Shown: positions 1 to 9,972, numbered from the stretch's first letter. The stretch: 64,000 nt of DNA from Micropterix aruncella (GCA_944548615.1 OX155978.1:4567588-4631587), one strand, 5' to 3'. Translations and numbers: made by a program. Notes: generated by a model from the letters alone, not told the origin.

Positions 1-334
1 AAAGAAATCGAGACAGTTCTATCGAAACACGCTGGAATACCATCTTACGACGCTGTGAACGAAATGAAATATCTCGATATGGTAGTAAACGAGACTCTGC
101 GGCTTCATTCCCCAGTCGCAGCTCTCGTTCGTCAGTGCACAAAGCCGTACACCCTTCCAGATACGAAAATTAATATTGACAAAGGCGTATTCGTGATGAT
201 TCCCGTATATGCAATCCACCACGATGAGAGATATTTTCGAGACCCTGAGAAATTTGACCCGGAACGCTTTCAAAACAATCCGGAAAATCCGTATACGTAT
301 CTCCCATTTGGCGAAGGACCTCGAAATTGCATCG
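1..334 (+). CDS. Cytochrome P450 (CYP6-like, clan 3), penultimate coding exon, 5' truncated by window
   Basis: P450 monooxygenases oxidise small lipophilic substrates at the endoplasmic reticulum; CYP6 members in insects often handle plant toxins or insecticides. The frame is open from base 1, so the gene starts upstream. Over 111 complete codons it shows the K-helix ExxR as ETLR (codons 31-34), the PERF-type motif in DPERF, and the heme loop FGEGPRNC with the heme-ligand cysteine at bases 328-330. The exon stops in the middle of a codon at 334, followed by GTAAGT, a strong 5' splice site. The matching last exon is at 1416-1582. Substrate and subfamily cannot be told from this piece. Family assignment is confident; CYP6 rather than a related clan-3 family is inference from the heme-loop wording and intron position. 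Confidence 0.93.
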
Positions 335-489
335 GTAAGTCGACATATAATAAATTTTCTCTCATCCGATAACCAGCAATAAGCTGTTCTTTAACAGATT
401 TAGCTGTCGCTGTCCCACTCGGAGATCTAACAGAAGATCAACGATATTTTACCTACCACCAGATGATGCAGCGCACTCAACGCTTTTTA

Positions 490-578
490 TACTTTAAAAA
501 AAAATTAAAAAGTTCCTTATTTGCTCGTATTGATTCACCCACTACAAGAATGCCACTAATAAAAAACTCACCCTGTAT
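490..578 (-). mobile_element. Terminal piece of a dispersed repeat ending ACAGGGTGAG
   Basis: Read on the minus strand this starts TACAGGGTGAGTTTTTTA and continues with GTGGGTGAATC. The same order of words occurs on the plus strand at 38183-38290, so the two are copies of one family. Only one end is visible at each locus, so the element class is not known. Confidence 0.55.
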
Positions 579-1039
579 ATTCGATGCTTGTAGTAATGCT
601 GGTATGTTGCACATTTTATAAATACCTCTAATTTAATAAACGATACTGTTAAGCCTCTTCAGTGTGTTGTAAAATAGTAAAAAAAATCAAGCGATTTGTC
701 TCAAGACATCGATTTCGTTTTTTATTTATATACCTACGATCATTCAGCTTGAGGTCTTCGATATGATTATTTATATTGCGATACTACACGTCTGAAACTG
801 AGTTTTCTTTCTTTTTTATATTGTTTTTATCTCGTTTTGACGATAAACGTATATACGATTGTCGCTTTTTTTTAATTTGTAAAATTTCACTTATTTATAC
901 ATCTAAAACGGTAAATAATGAGTTATCGCGTAAATTAAAACAATCGAAACTTTATCTATCAATGGAAATGGCTTGACTAGGCAAAGACTTAAAGGAAGAG
1001 ATAGCATAGAGGTTCCATCTCCCCAATACGACCTAGCGT

Positions 1040-1246
1040 AGTCTCAACAGACTGAGGGTGGGTGTGACAATATGCCGAGCCCATCTCGTCCGCTGGTGTA
1101 ACACAGAGAATCCAATAATATGCGACTATGGAACGCTGCAGGATTAAAACCACATCTTATCCTGCCGGCAGTTGTCAACCACTATCACTACACGCCTGAA
1201 CCTACAAGAGGCAAACCACGAGGCTATCCAGGCTGCATACTTTTAG
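1040..1246 (+). pseudogene. LINE polyprotein C-terminal fragment with CCHC-like knuckle
   Basis: A 69-codon frame with one internal stop begins SLNRLRVGV and contains CDYGTLQD followed by HILSC, the cysteine/histidine knuckle found at the very end of many insect non-LTR reverse transcriptases. A related, also broken copy lies at 44527-44754. It sits inside the P450 intron in the same orientation as the gene. It is a dead 5'-truncated insertion. Confidence 0.7.
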
Positions 1247-1415
1247 AGAGACGTGTCCTAACCTAGCCCGGACACGTTAACGTACGATCGTTATTTTATA
1301 TTTAATAAATAAATTGGAGATATCTTTGTACTTAGATCCAATAATTGGCTTCGCGTGCACTACTAACTGGCTTCATGTGTGAAAATAAAATAAAACTATC
1401 TTTCCTAATTTTCAG

Positions 1416-1582
1416 CGATGCGATTCGGCAAACTGCAAACTGCCGTAGGTCTAATTTCTATTCTCCGCCACTATTCCGTGGAGGCTTGCGACAGAACGCC
1501 GTTGAATTTGAAATTCGAACCGACGAGCCCCGTCTTGGCGAGCGCCGATGGAATTTATCTAAGATTCAAACCGCGAGAGTAG
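1416..1582 (+). CDS. Cytochrome P450 (CYP6-like), last coding exon
   Basis: Joined in phase 1 to the exon ending at 334, this exon completes the heme loop as NCIA, then reads MRFGKLQTAVGLISILRHYS and runs 55 codons to TAG at 1580-1582. The wording after the heme cysteine (MRFGK.Q...GL...L...) and the closing D-G-I-Y-L-R-F are typical of the L-helix and C-terminal end of CYP6 proteins, and the length matches the family's usual last exon. The 3' splice site TTTTCAG directly precedes base 1416. No internal stop or frameshift is seen, so this gene end looks functional. This exon is easy to miss because the matching frame is not a long ATG-started ORF. Confidence 0.92.
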
Positions 1583-1627
1583 TAGTTCCAAATAGAACCA
1601 CCAGATGGCGCTACATGTCGAATATAT

Positions 1628-1633
1628 AATAAA
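1628..1633 (+). promoter_or_regulatory. Poly(A) signal of the P450 gene
   Basis: AATAAA lies 46 bases after the stop codon, followed by a T-rich stretch. This is a normal distance for a short insect 3' UTR. Confidence 0.6.
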
Positions 1634-1639
1634 TATTTT

Positions 1640-2290
1640 TTGATTGTAAAATCTTGTTTTATTCGTCACGAACAATTCAAACTGCTGTGGGTTTAATTTA
1701 TATAACACAGTGGGTGCTATCATATTAGAACCTCCATGCAATTAGCATATTTTAATATTCCTAGACCTTTTAACTGTAATATCTTCTGGTATCCACTCTA
1801 TTTCAATTATAAATATAAATACATAATTTAATCTTATTTTACATTCAATATAATGTCCGATTAATATCTTGATTCACGTTATTATGCAAGTGAATAGTTA
1901 TTGATTAATTTTATATATTTATATTAAAATAAGTACCTAAGTACATACTTATCGATATAATAATACATAATGAAGGTAAGTACTTCTTTGACTACCTATT
2001 CAAATTGTTTCTTTAATTATCAGAAATATTAAAAATAATGAAAATATATTATTTTGAAGTAAATATTTACTGAAATAATGACGCGGTTCCCACTAATTAT
2101 AGGGCATCACACTGAATGTTGAACTAGAGAAAAAATATCTTCGTAATATGATATTTAATAATTTATAATGTATATTTATGAAAAATAATAATGTGGACCT
2201 CAGAAGGTATTGCAGGTTTAAACATTTAAAAATATTGAAAAATCCTAATAAGGTAGTACTGAAATTAAATGGTGGTGGTCCTAATCGTTG
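1640..2290. other. AT-rich intergenic DNA, no gene seen
   Basis: Very AT-rich sequence without a convincing coding frame, splice pattern or repeat boundary. I see nothing specific in it. Confidence 0.5.
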
Positions 2291-2605
2291 CAGGCAAGGA
2301 CGTATCCAGGAGGAGGGGGGAGGGACACAGGCCACGTGTCCCCCCAAAATTTTTTGAGTAAAAAATAAATTTGAAAAAAAAATGAGAATCAGGGAGAATT
2401 CCACTTTGTATGTACCAAGTGTCAAGTATCCGAGGGGGGGGGGGGGGATAGTTGGTATGTAACCCCCCGAAGTCCGGCGTATTTTCATTTCATTGTAAGG
2501 GCAAATTCAAGTTTAGTGGTTGCAGCGCGCGTTGTTTTGTGTCATGTTCCCCCTCCCAGAAACTGAATGTCCCCCCCCCGAAACTGAAGTCTAGATACGT
2601 GCCTG
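2291..2605 (-). mobile_element. G-tract-rich MITE, copy 1
   Basis: The left end CAGGCAAGGACGTATCCAGG and the reverse complement of the right end (CAGGCACGTATCTAGACT) are diverged terminal inverted repeats. The inside carries several homopolymeric G/C runs. The same interior words (for example TTTAGTGGTTGCAGCGCGCG and TTCATTTCATTGTAAGGGC) occur in opposite orientation at 6417-6605. No clear target duplication was found. Likely a non-autonomous DNA transposon; superfamily not determined. Confidence 0.6.
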
Positions 2606-2867
2606 AGTGCAGGAATTCGACAGATAGCCGATGATTCCACACGCTTACCACAAACCGCTTGTACAAACGCTTGGCAAGCAAACAAGCAATCCTTTGATTT
2701 CCTCCCAAAAACCGACTCGATCGGATAGGCGACAAGCGCTTGCAAACCTACACAAGCCAAGCCAAACGCACGGTTTACTTCATTGATTTTATAGTGTAAT
2801 ATAAAATCAATGGTTTACAGTTTACACGATTCGAATTTACAAACGTTTGGCAAACGTGTGGATGCAG

Positions 2868-3000
2868 CATAATATTTGAATTGACGATCCCGTATCGACG
2901 AGCGCCAAAGGAATTAGTAATTCCAAATCAATCCACCAGATGGCGGTACATGTCTAATATACATATATTTTTTTTATATAAAATACCACGTTTTATTCAG
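2868..3000 (+). pseudogene. Partial second copy of the P450 3' end and 3' UTR
   Basis: Blocks matching the end of the last P450 exon and its 3' UTR recur here: CGACGAGCGCC, AAGGAATT, AGTAATTCCAAATC, CCACCAGATGGCGGTACATG, then a T-rich stretch and GTTTTATTC. The gene copy reads GGCGAGCGCC, TGGAATT, AGTAGTTCCAAATAG, CCACCAGATGGCGCTACATG at 1540-1620. The coding part is decayed and much is missing. Either a tandem duplicate of the gene was mostly lost, or both loci share a repeat that supplied the 3' UTR. Confidence 0.45.
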
Positions 3001-3321
3001 CGCCATCTACCGGCTAACGACAAATGGGTTCGACTGGATACGACTTCAGATGTACGTACGATCTTACCCACTTACTTTGCCTACCGCCATTGTCTAATGT
3101 ATGCGTCGAGCGAATGTTGCAGCGAACCGTCGTTGTCTTTGGTAAAAAACGGTCCCGGGGCGCGATCGCCCGACCAATCACAGGAGCCGGTTCCGATGCA
3201 CCTGTTCGGAAGACTCCATACAAAAAGAAGAAAAATAAAACACTTGTGCGGTTGCTAGAGGCGCTCGTACAGACGCTTCCCAAACGTTGCGTTCGAAATA
3301 ACATTCGAATGTGACATGTAA

Positions 3322-3644
3322 AGGGCTCTCTAGACTAATCTAGACGATCAAGCATGTTTGTCAAGCTTCGCGTCGCGGGCTGGGAGGGGATCGTAAACCG
3401 CAGGAAATGTGCAAATATATTTTTTTTTATATTTACCAAAATGCCCAATTTTGTAGTTTTATACCAGGAAGTCACGTTAATTAGACGTAATTGATTGAAG
3501 AATGACGTGAATCCCTGGTATTTTTTAAAATTGGGCATTTTTGGTAAATATGTTTAAAAAAATTCATATTTCCTGCGGTTTGCGATCCCCCCCCAGCCCG
3601 CGACGCGAAGCTTGACAAGCATGCTTGATCGTCTAGAGAGCCCT
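3322..3644. mobile_element. Palindromic MITE with TAA target duplication (PIF/Harbinger-like)
   Basis: The element starts AGGGCTCTCTAGAC and ends with its inverse complement. The inverted arms extend well over 100 bases and include CAAGCTTCGCGTCGCGGGCT on both sides. It is bounded by TAA on each side (3319-3321 and 3645-3647), the 3-base duplication typical of PIF/Harbinger elements. There is no coding capacity. The arms are highly similar, so it can form one long hairpin. Confidence 0.75.
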
Positions 3645-3670
3645 TAATAAATCGAATAAGGCAGAGACAG

Positions 3671-4396
3671 ACTGGTCCCACGTACGCAACGCATTATGAC
3701 ATCTGGCCCTTGAATTAATATGAAAACAGTCGCACTTATCCCACGCATAGTTGCGTGGATAAGTGTATTTGCGTGGAAGTCTGCTTTTATGCAAATTCAA
3801 GGGCCAGATTTCATAATACGTTGCGTACGTAGGGCCAGTGTGCCGGCGACCTTAGGCCATCGCCACAATCGTCCCACGTAAGCAACGTACGCAACGCATT
3901 ATGACGTCCGGACCCTTAAATTTGAATACTTAGAGACACACCTATCCCAGGCAACGCTGTGTGGGATAAGGGGTCCGACACACTGGGCCCACGTACGGAA
4001 TGCATGATGACATCTGGCCCTTGAATTTAAATGAAAGCAAACACACTTATCCCACGCAACGTTGCGTAGGATAAGTGTGTGCTTTGATTCAAATACAAGG
4101 GTCAGATGTCATAATGCTTTGCGTACGTCGGCCCAGTGTGCCGGACCCCTATGTGTGTCAGCTTTCATGCAAATTCAAGAGCCAGGTGTCATAATGCGTT
4201 GCGTGCGCTTCGTACGTGGGACCAGTGTGTCGGCAGCTCTAGGCTGCCGGCACACTTGTACTACGTAACCAACGTACGAAATGCATTAATTACATCTGGC
4301 CCTTGAATTTGCATGAAAACAGACACACTTATCCCACGCAATGTTGAGATGCCATAATGCGTTGCATTAGTAAGGGACAAGTGTGCAAGCAGCCTT
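3671..4396. repeat. Array of about five concatenated palindromic units
   Basis: Units of roughly 165-175 bases follow each other, each built as ACTGGTCCCACGTACGCAAC ... CTTATCCCACGCA/TGCGTGGATAAG ... GTTGCGTACGTAGGGCCAGT. Full palindromes are at about 3671-3846, 3982-4144 and 4241-4396. A left half (3871-3985) and a right half (4148-4238) lie between them. Unit borders carry GTGTGCCGG or its complement. Further decayed pieces reach 4560. Confidence 0.7.
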
Positions 4397-4599
4397 AGAA
4401 ACATACTTACCTATCATACGCAACGATGTCCCACGCAACGTCGATCTGATATCTCCAGATCGGCTCGGGAAGATGGAGAAGATGACAGTACGCCGTTCCA
4501 CGCGTAAGACCAGTGTGTTTCTAGAACTTACGTTCGCAACGCGTCAGACACATATAAGAACGTCGGTGCATACACAGAGAAAAAACATGCAGAAGTATC

Positions 4600-5830
4600 A
4601 TAAATGAAGAATCGTTCTTCATCATATTCCAATTTCTGCATTAAATTATGGTATTCTCCAAACGTTTCTCTTTGTCTGTTTATCTCATGAATTCATAATC
4701 TTCTTTTCTTAACATTTTTTTTCGTTTTTGTCATGCGGACATATTCATTTAAATATAACAAACTAAGTTAATCGTTGTAAAACTCACTCTCAGAATCAGA
4801 AAACATATTGTACAGCGGTTGTACAATACAAGTTTATCTTCTGAGTAGTGCCAGCAGCTTCTGATGCCATATGTACTATCATTACCGTCACCGCCACCGT
4901 GGCACTATAGGTTTAATGCTAACTGGGACTGTAAAACAGTTAGCGCCTGTTCAGCGCCCACCTGTCTCGAGAACGACAGGTGTGGGCCTGCGACGTAATG
5001 AGCAACTCGACGATAGCTTGTTGATATGGATGTAATGTGAATTCGAAGAAATAAAACAAAACGGTTCGCGCACAAAAAAAATCCAAGCACAAAGATTAGA
5101 ACGCGCCCTGGCTGTGTCAAGAGGTCGATACGACTGTCGGGTCGCGCGCGCCCTCGCGTCCCTCCGCATAGCTCACGATGCATTTTTTTATCTCAACAGA
5201 CGCCGCTTCGGCGTCTATTGCCATCTCTCTCAATAACAGTTGCTACAACTGCCTTACTCTTCCCACTCCTGCTACAGGCAACTACTCGTCACAAGCCGCT
5301 CAGTTCATCTCTCTTAATGCTTGGATTATCGTTTAATTTTTTATGTAATTGCGTGTTTGTGGACATTCGAGACCGCCAGAGAAGATTGCCCAAGAAACTT
5401 TGAACAGGTTTTTTAACAAAGTTTAAAATATTACTTTAAATTACAAAATTACAAGATGTATAAAATTATTGTTGATGTTTGATTTTTTAAATTACTTTGT
5501 CATCGGCGGCAACATGTACCTACTTCATAGTATGACAAGTTTTCCCACCAATGTCATCGACACACAATTTCTTAACTACATTTGACACAATCGTTGAACG
5601 TAATCATTGAAAATAATCACTTGACACAATCACTATCAGGCGGTTGGGGGGGGAGAGTATTGAAGAAGGGGGGGGGGGGGCTTGTCTGCTTGCCGGGAAA
5701 GTCAGGGTGTCGTAACCGATTTTTATTACAATGTTTTCATAAATACATACTTTGTTCTTATTTAGTTCCTATCTAACAGATCTTTGTTGCCATGTAACAA
5801 GTTCCTATTATTATTAGATAATGTTACTAA
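4600..5830. other. Intergenic DNA, no recognisable gene
   Basis: Contains short open frames (for example minus-strand 4905-5183) without known motifs and with overlapping alternatives, so I do not call them genes. At 5646-5740 there are G runs followed by CTTGCCGGGAAAGTC and AACCGATTTTTATTAC, a module that also occurs within a Helitron at 28700-28780 and at three other loci. Confidence 0.45.
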
Positions 5831-6350
5831 TATTTTTTGGGCAGTCCCCTCGACGCCGCGACGACTGGTAAGTTATTATGAACTTGCGAATATAGTTTAG
5901 TTATCTAATGGCCATGACCATGCTTGCTTGTGTTGAAAGTTTGAAAGCCGCCGCGCGGACCTGTTCCCGTGGATTGCGATGAATAGCAGGGGAATACACA
6001 CAGCCACCACTTTGCTCTTGCTCTACAGCCCAAGAGGCCGAAACAGGTTCGTTTAATAACGCCGATTCGTGCTTGCTTTTCTAGATCGTTCGCCACGCGA
6101 ACGCCCGGTACGTCGCATCCGTGTACTGTGACGTCACCGGTCACTGTTGACACAGGTCGTCCAGATAAATGTTGACACAAAACAAAAGCGCTGAGGTGTT
6201 TAAAAATAAACGTTCGAGCCGTTTTAGTGAAGACGTACCCACACGCCCGTAAACGAGAGCTTTCGTAAAGGAAACGTACGACGATTCGATGGAATTCTAA
6301 GCAGCTAAATAAATAGCTTGAGCCAGGCGCGGCGGAGCTCGGTGAGGTGG
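5830..6350. other. CpG-rich unexplained stretch with a 183-codon minus-strand frame (5905-6456)
   Basis: Base composition is clearly richer in G+C than the flanks, with many CG dinucleotides. A long minus-strand frame runs through it, but its first residues come from the G-rich MITE at 6417-6605 and no domain is recognisable. It could be an unmethylated promoter-like segment or an old repeat. I do not call it a gene. Confidence 0.25.
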
Positions 6351-6360
6351 GGGGGGGGGG

Positions 6361-6770
6361 CAGTGCCGGATTTACGTATAAGCTACACAAGCTATAGCGT
6401 AGAGCCCCATCATCGTCATGGCCGTATCTAGACTTCAGTTTCGGGGGAAGGGACATTCAGTGATTTCGGAGGGGGGGGGGGCATTCATTGAAATAATGCG
6501 CGCGGCACCTACCAAACTTGAATTTGCCCTTACAATGAAACGAAAATACACCGGATTTCCGGGGGTTAAATCCCAAGTATCGCCCCTTCCTGGATACATG
6601 CCTGTCACTAGACACTAGATACTCATAAAAAAATATATATAATTATGGGGGGGGGGGTCCGGACCCCAAGGACCCCCCTTTTGGCTACCCCACTGGTCGC
6701 GGGGCTCCTAAAAAGCGTGGGGCCCATAGGCCGGTGCGCCTACTTGGTCTATTGGATAATCCGGCACAGT
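6361..6770. mobile_element. hAT-like MITE (CAGTGCCGGATT family) with a nested insertion
   Basis: The left end is CAGTGCCGGATTTACG and the right side ends GGATAATCCGGCAC. Inner words GGGGCCCATAG and TACTTGGTCT match the complete sister copy at 22853-23123. The G-rich MITE (6417-6605) sits inside, making this the older, host element. The last bases of the right end are degraded. Confidence 0.6.
6417..6605 (+). mobile_element. G-tract-rich MITE, copy 2, nested
   Basis: Begins GGCCGTATCTAGACTTCAG and ends CCTGGATACATGCCTG. It is the inverse-orientation counterpart of the copy at 2291-2605, with matching interior words and G runs. It interrupts the hAT-like MITE 6361-6770. Confidence 0.6.
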
Positions 6771-6789
6771 ATCCAGTAGCCTCCTCGAA

Positions 6790-7330
6790 TGAGGGTCTGT
6801 CTACCCCAGGAAGGACTCTGTGTCCCAAGCTTACATGCTAGTGGATCAGTTTCCTTTGTGGATTGAATCTCGGGCGCTACCGGGCGGTTGTCACACCGTG
6901 CGGAGTCATTCGACTGCCAGCCGACTGTCAGCAAATCGACTGTTGCACTCCGGCGAATAACTGGAGGAGTCGGGGAATGCTATACGGTTTCCTAAGCAGC
7001 GGGGATGGATGCTGACCTCATATCAGCCGCTTTTGAAATGACCACTGGCCACCGGATCCTGAGTGAAAGACGGCCAAATGACGCCTTGGTCCGCGATAAA
7101 TTCAAACTGAATTACCGCTGAAATACACCACGTAGGAGACCGCGCAGCGACGTCGAACCCGTAACCAGCCGGAAGACAGGATAAATTCTGCCGTAACTGG
7201 TAGTCAGAGGCTAAGCTGCCCGATGCACAGTATACCGAGAGAACAGTAGACGTACTCTCGGGTGACAGGGCATTGCGGGGATATGATGAGAGGGAAGTGA
7301 GCAGAGGGGTGCGTCTCGACGAACGCCTTT
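6790..7330 (-). repeat. Repeat A, old copy (T-M blocks, minus orientation)
   Basis: Diverged versions of the repeat A words can be followed in order: GGAAGGACTCTGTGTCC, GGGCGCTACCGGGCGG, CACACCGTGCGGAGTCATTC, then GACCACTGGCCACCGGATCC, GACGCCTTGGTCCGCGATAA and GACCGCGCAGCGACGTCGAAC. It is clearly more decayed than other copies and lacks the H block. Confidence 0.6.
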
Positions 7331-7840
7331 GGTTAGCGTTACGCGCGAGCGAAGGTTGGCGAATTTTTCGAACGCTTGAATATCGTAGCGGACATCCGGC
7401 AGCCATATGCAAGCCTTGCTACTTGTGACGTAGCTCGCTTTAATTTAAATTTTGTTTTAAGAGAAGCTACTGTCTGGTATGCGTGCTTCTCGGTGCGTAG
7501 TTCCCCGACGGTTGGCGGTTGGCGGAGTTGGCGGAGCTATGTAGATAGTGGAATGCCCATATATCCAAATCATCCGATATTTAATAAAAGCCATGAATTT
7601 AGGTCCTGCAGGTGAGCATGAACTAGATTACTACCAACGTTTGCAAAGAAATTATTTAAGTGTTCCCTTATTTCATTTAAATGTGTAATGGTGTTTCCAA
7701 TATTTCCGTTTATTTTCATTTTGTTTATGTCTACTCAATGGTTCTTCATACTTTCTTAGTGTCATTTTGGAAACTCCGTTATTTATCTTTATAGTACTCA
7801 TGTCTCTTTCTCATGTCTTCTTTCTCTATGGTTAGTTTCC
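7330..7840. other. No recognisable gene
   Basis: Short overlapping open frames only. A small local repetition GGTTGGCGGTTGGCGGAG occurs at about 7508. I see no domain or element boundary. Confidence 0.4.
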
Positions 7841-7841
7841 C

Positions 7842-9604
7842 CTAGGAATCAATCTTCTGGCGCTCCTGGATGGTCTGCGCTCCGTGCGTCATTGCCAATC
7901 GATTGCGCACTCTGACTAACATATTGAGATGTCAACCACAACGGGCGAACCCGTCACCGCAGGACGTTTTAACGATTCATCGTTCTATCGACCGTGCAGT
8001 GAGCGTAGAAGACTTTGGACATAACAAATCCGATATCTAATCAAATCAAATCAAATCAAATTGTTTATTGTCTTAAAAACTAATACATAGTTGTATAGAC
8101 AGTAATATTACATTTGGCCGTGATAACATTGAATTCTTTTTTAATGATCAAATTCTTCTACTACTAATCAAAACGTAAAAGGTTACTCGTAAGAATGAAG
8201 AAGGTATTATTGTAGAATAAAATCGAGTCTCACCATTTAGTTTACCAGATTAAAAACACAGAGTAAATTATTCTTTAAAATACCGATAAAAATAAGTTTT
8301 TTTAGTATAAAATTAATAAATGTAATGTCAAAAATAACAAAAAAAAGTGACGGTTGTCAAAAAGTAAAATAAAATGTCTTAGTGATTATATTGTAAATAA
8401 AAATAGTCAAGGTGTAATTAATATGTGCCTACCTAATAATAAAAAATAGTTAATACGTTTTAGTCAAATTGAAAATCGTTTTAAAACCTATTACAGAAAG
8501 AGATATAGTCGAGATGCAGACAGTTTTTAGAGATCGTTAATGTCGTACAATTCTCTTTCAATTAGATATAATTTGAGTTTATTTTTAAATTGGAGCATTT
8601 TTCCTTCGCGGCATATATTTTTTATACTAGAGGGTAGCTCTAGCTACGCCACAACCCGTTAGAGACCAACGCCTTACCGCGAGTAGCCAGGTATGTCACC
8701 TGGCGGGCGGCACTCGCGCCCTAACTACCAATTGTGACCAGATTTCTCCGGTCTCTCGATTGGTTCCGAGTTCGAGGTCGCTTGCGCTGTCCTCTCCCTT
8801 ACGAAGCGGTGAAACGGAGTGCACCGAATCTATCGCGGACCAAGGCGTCCTTTGCCCGACTCTGAACCGGGATCGGATGGCCAATGGTCATTTCAAGAGC
8901 AGTCGCCGTAAGGTAGACAACTACCCCCGCTCTATAGGAAACAATACAGTTCCCAGACTCCCCCGATTGTTAGTCGGAGAGCACAATCGATTGGCTTGCG
9001 CCGCTCGGTGCGCAGACCGTCCAGGAGCGCCAGGGGTTTGATTCCCAGGGGAGACTGGTTGACCCAGTGTCCTACCCAGGTTCGCACCCCATGCGTGGAG
9101 GCCATCGGATGGGTGTTGACCCGTGAGTGTGACCGACCCTGCAGAACACATGGGTCATCGACTAACAGTCGAGGGAGTCTGGAAGCTGTACTGTTTCCTA
9201 TAGAGCTGGGGTGGTAGCGACCTTACGAAGACTGCTCTTGAAACGACCATCGGCTACCCGATCCTGGGTGAACAGCCGGGCAAAGGATGCCGTGGTCCGC
9301 GATAGATTCGGTATACACCGTTTCACCGCTTCGTAAAGGAGAGGACCGCGCAAGCGACCTCGAACTCGTAACCAATCGAGAGACTGGAGTAATCTGGTCG
9401 CAATTGGAAGTAAGGGCGTGAGTGAAAGCCCGCTGGGTAGCATTCCTGGCTATCTCACGGCGTTGGCCTCTTACAGGCTTGTGGCGGAGCTTGATGGTGG
9501 ACTGTTTTTGTCCAAGTCTTCTGCGCTCACTTCAGGGAACAGAACGACTAATCGTTAAAGCTTCCTGAGGTGACGGGCTCACCCGCTGTAGTTGGCAACT
9601 CTAG
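7842..9604. repeat. Repeat A, near-complete compound copy with a LINE tail inside
   Basis: Order of blocks: T (minus) 7842-7920, H (plus) 7925-8037, [LINE tail 8038-8636], M and T (plus) 8640-9158, then M and H (minus) 9159-9604. The plus arm is the A1 subtype (ACGGAGTGCACCGAATC) and the minus arm the A2 subtype (ACGGTGTATACCGAATC in the arm's own sense). The two arms are therefore inverted, diverged versions of one sequence. Much richer in G+C than surrounding DNA. Confidence 0.75.
8038..8636 (-). mobile_element. 5'-truncated LINE inserted in repeat A
   Basis: On the minus strand the insertion begins with a coding tail LPSSIKNICREGKMLQFKNK and ends YDINDL at a TAA (8527-8529). A 3' UTR of about 465 bases follows, ending in a pentanucleotide run (AATCA)n read on the plus strand at 8038-8060. 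It interrupts the word CCGACGTCTAGCTACGCC of repeat A. The RT C-terminal wording (LPSSIK...FKNKLK..L) is that of CR1/Jockey-like LINEs. Confidence 0.7.
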
Positions 9605-9972
9605 TTTGTCTCGTTCTCAGTTTTAATAAGTTTATTGTAGAGGTTCCTGTATTTTTTTATAATAGATATATAGTTCGTAGTTATCCGGATCTCTAACTAG
9701 CTGTTTGTGAATCTTGCCCCGCTTGTGTATACTATTTACAAGACCTCTGGTAATCCAAGGCTTTATTTTTCTACTCCTGTGTCTAATAGTGCCTGTATTT
9801 GTAACTGTGGACTGATCAATGATATGAATTTTTCGAAAGCAATATCTACATTTGACTCTATAAAAGTATCTTGCCAGAGTTCAGACTCTAGTAGGTCAGT
9901 GAGTTCAGAGTCTAGTACGTGAGCTTCGTCTCTCCAGTTGCCTGATCCGTTGTATTGTCTGGTATATTCCAT
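9605..9972 (-). pseudogene. LINE ORF2 fragment, endonuclease-RT linker region
   Basis: The minus strand reads NWRDEAHVLDSELTDLLESE, then SLISPQ, KPWITRGLVNSI, KRGKIHKQLV and YRNLYNKLIK, the order typical of the linker between the endonuclease and reverse transcriptase of Jockey/CR1-type LINEs. At least one frameshift breaks it. It lies immediately left of the sequence into which the BEL element inserted. Confidence 0.65.

Larger units (their letters stand above)
335..1415 (+). other. Phase-1 intron of the P450 gene, filled with repeat debris
   Basis: The intron opens with GTAAGT and ends with a pyrimidine-rich TTTCCTAATTTTCAG. It splits a codon after its first base, within the heme loop, which is the usual place for the conserved CYP6 intron. 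It contains the end of a dispersed repeat (about 490-578, minus strand) and a decayed LINE C-terminus (1040-1246, plus strand), so its 1,081-base length is largely explained by insertions. Confidence 0.85.

Noticed and set aside
400..620. A spliced continuation of the P450 after TTCTTTAACAG at about 398
   Set aside because: Translation in phase gives no P450 C-terminal wording and runs into a dispersed repeat. The true last exon is at 1416.
3671..4396. CRISPR-like array of direct repeats
   Set aside because: Units are palindromic transposon-like blocks of about 170 bases without unique spacers, in an insect genome.
5905..6456. 183-codon minus-strand gene
   Set aside because: Its start lies in a MITE, the sequence is low in recognisable motifs, and no splice or homology signal supports it.
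8760..9041. Repeated 60-150 codon open frames across repeat A copies, which might be a conserved protein
   Set aside because: Two overlapping frames are open in both subtypes, a one-base indel shifts A1 relative to A2 without creating stops, and no domain is visible. Lack of stops is better explained by high G+C content.
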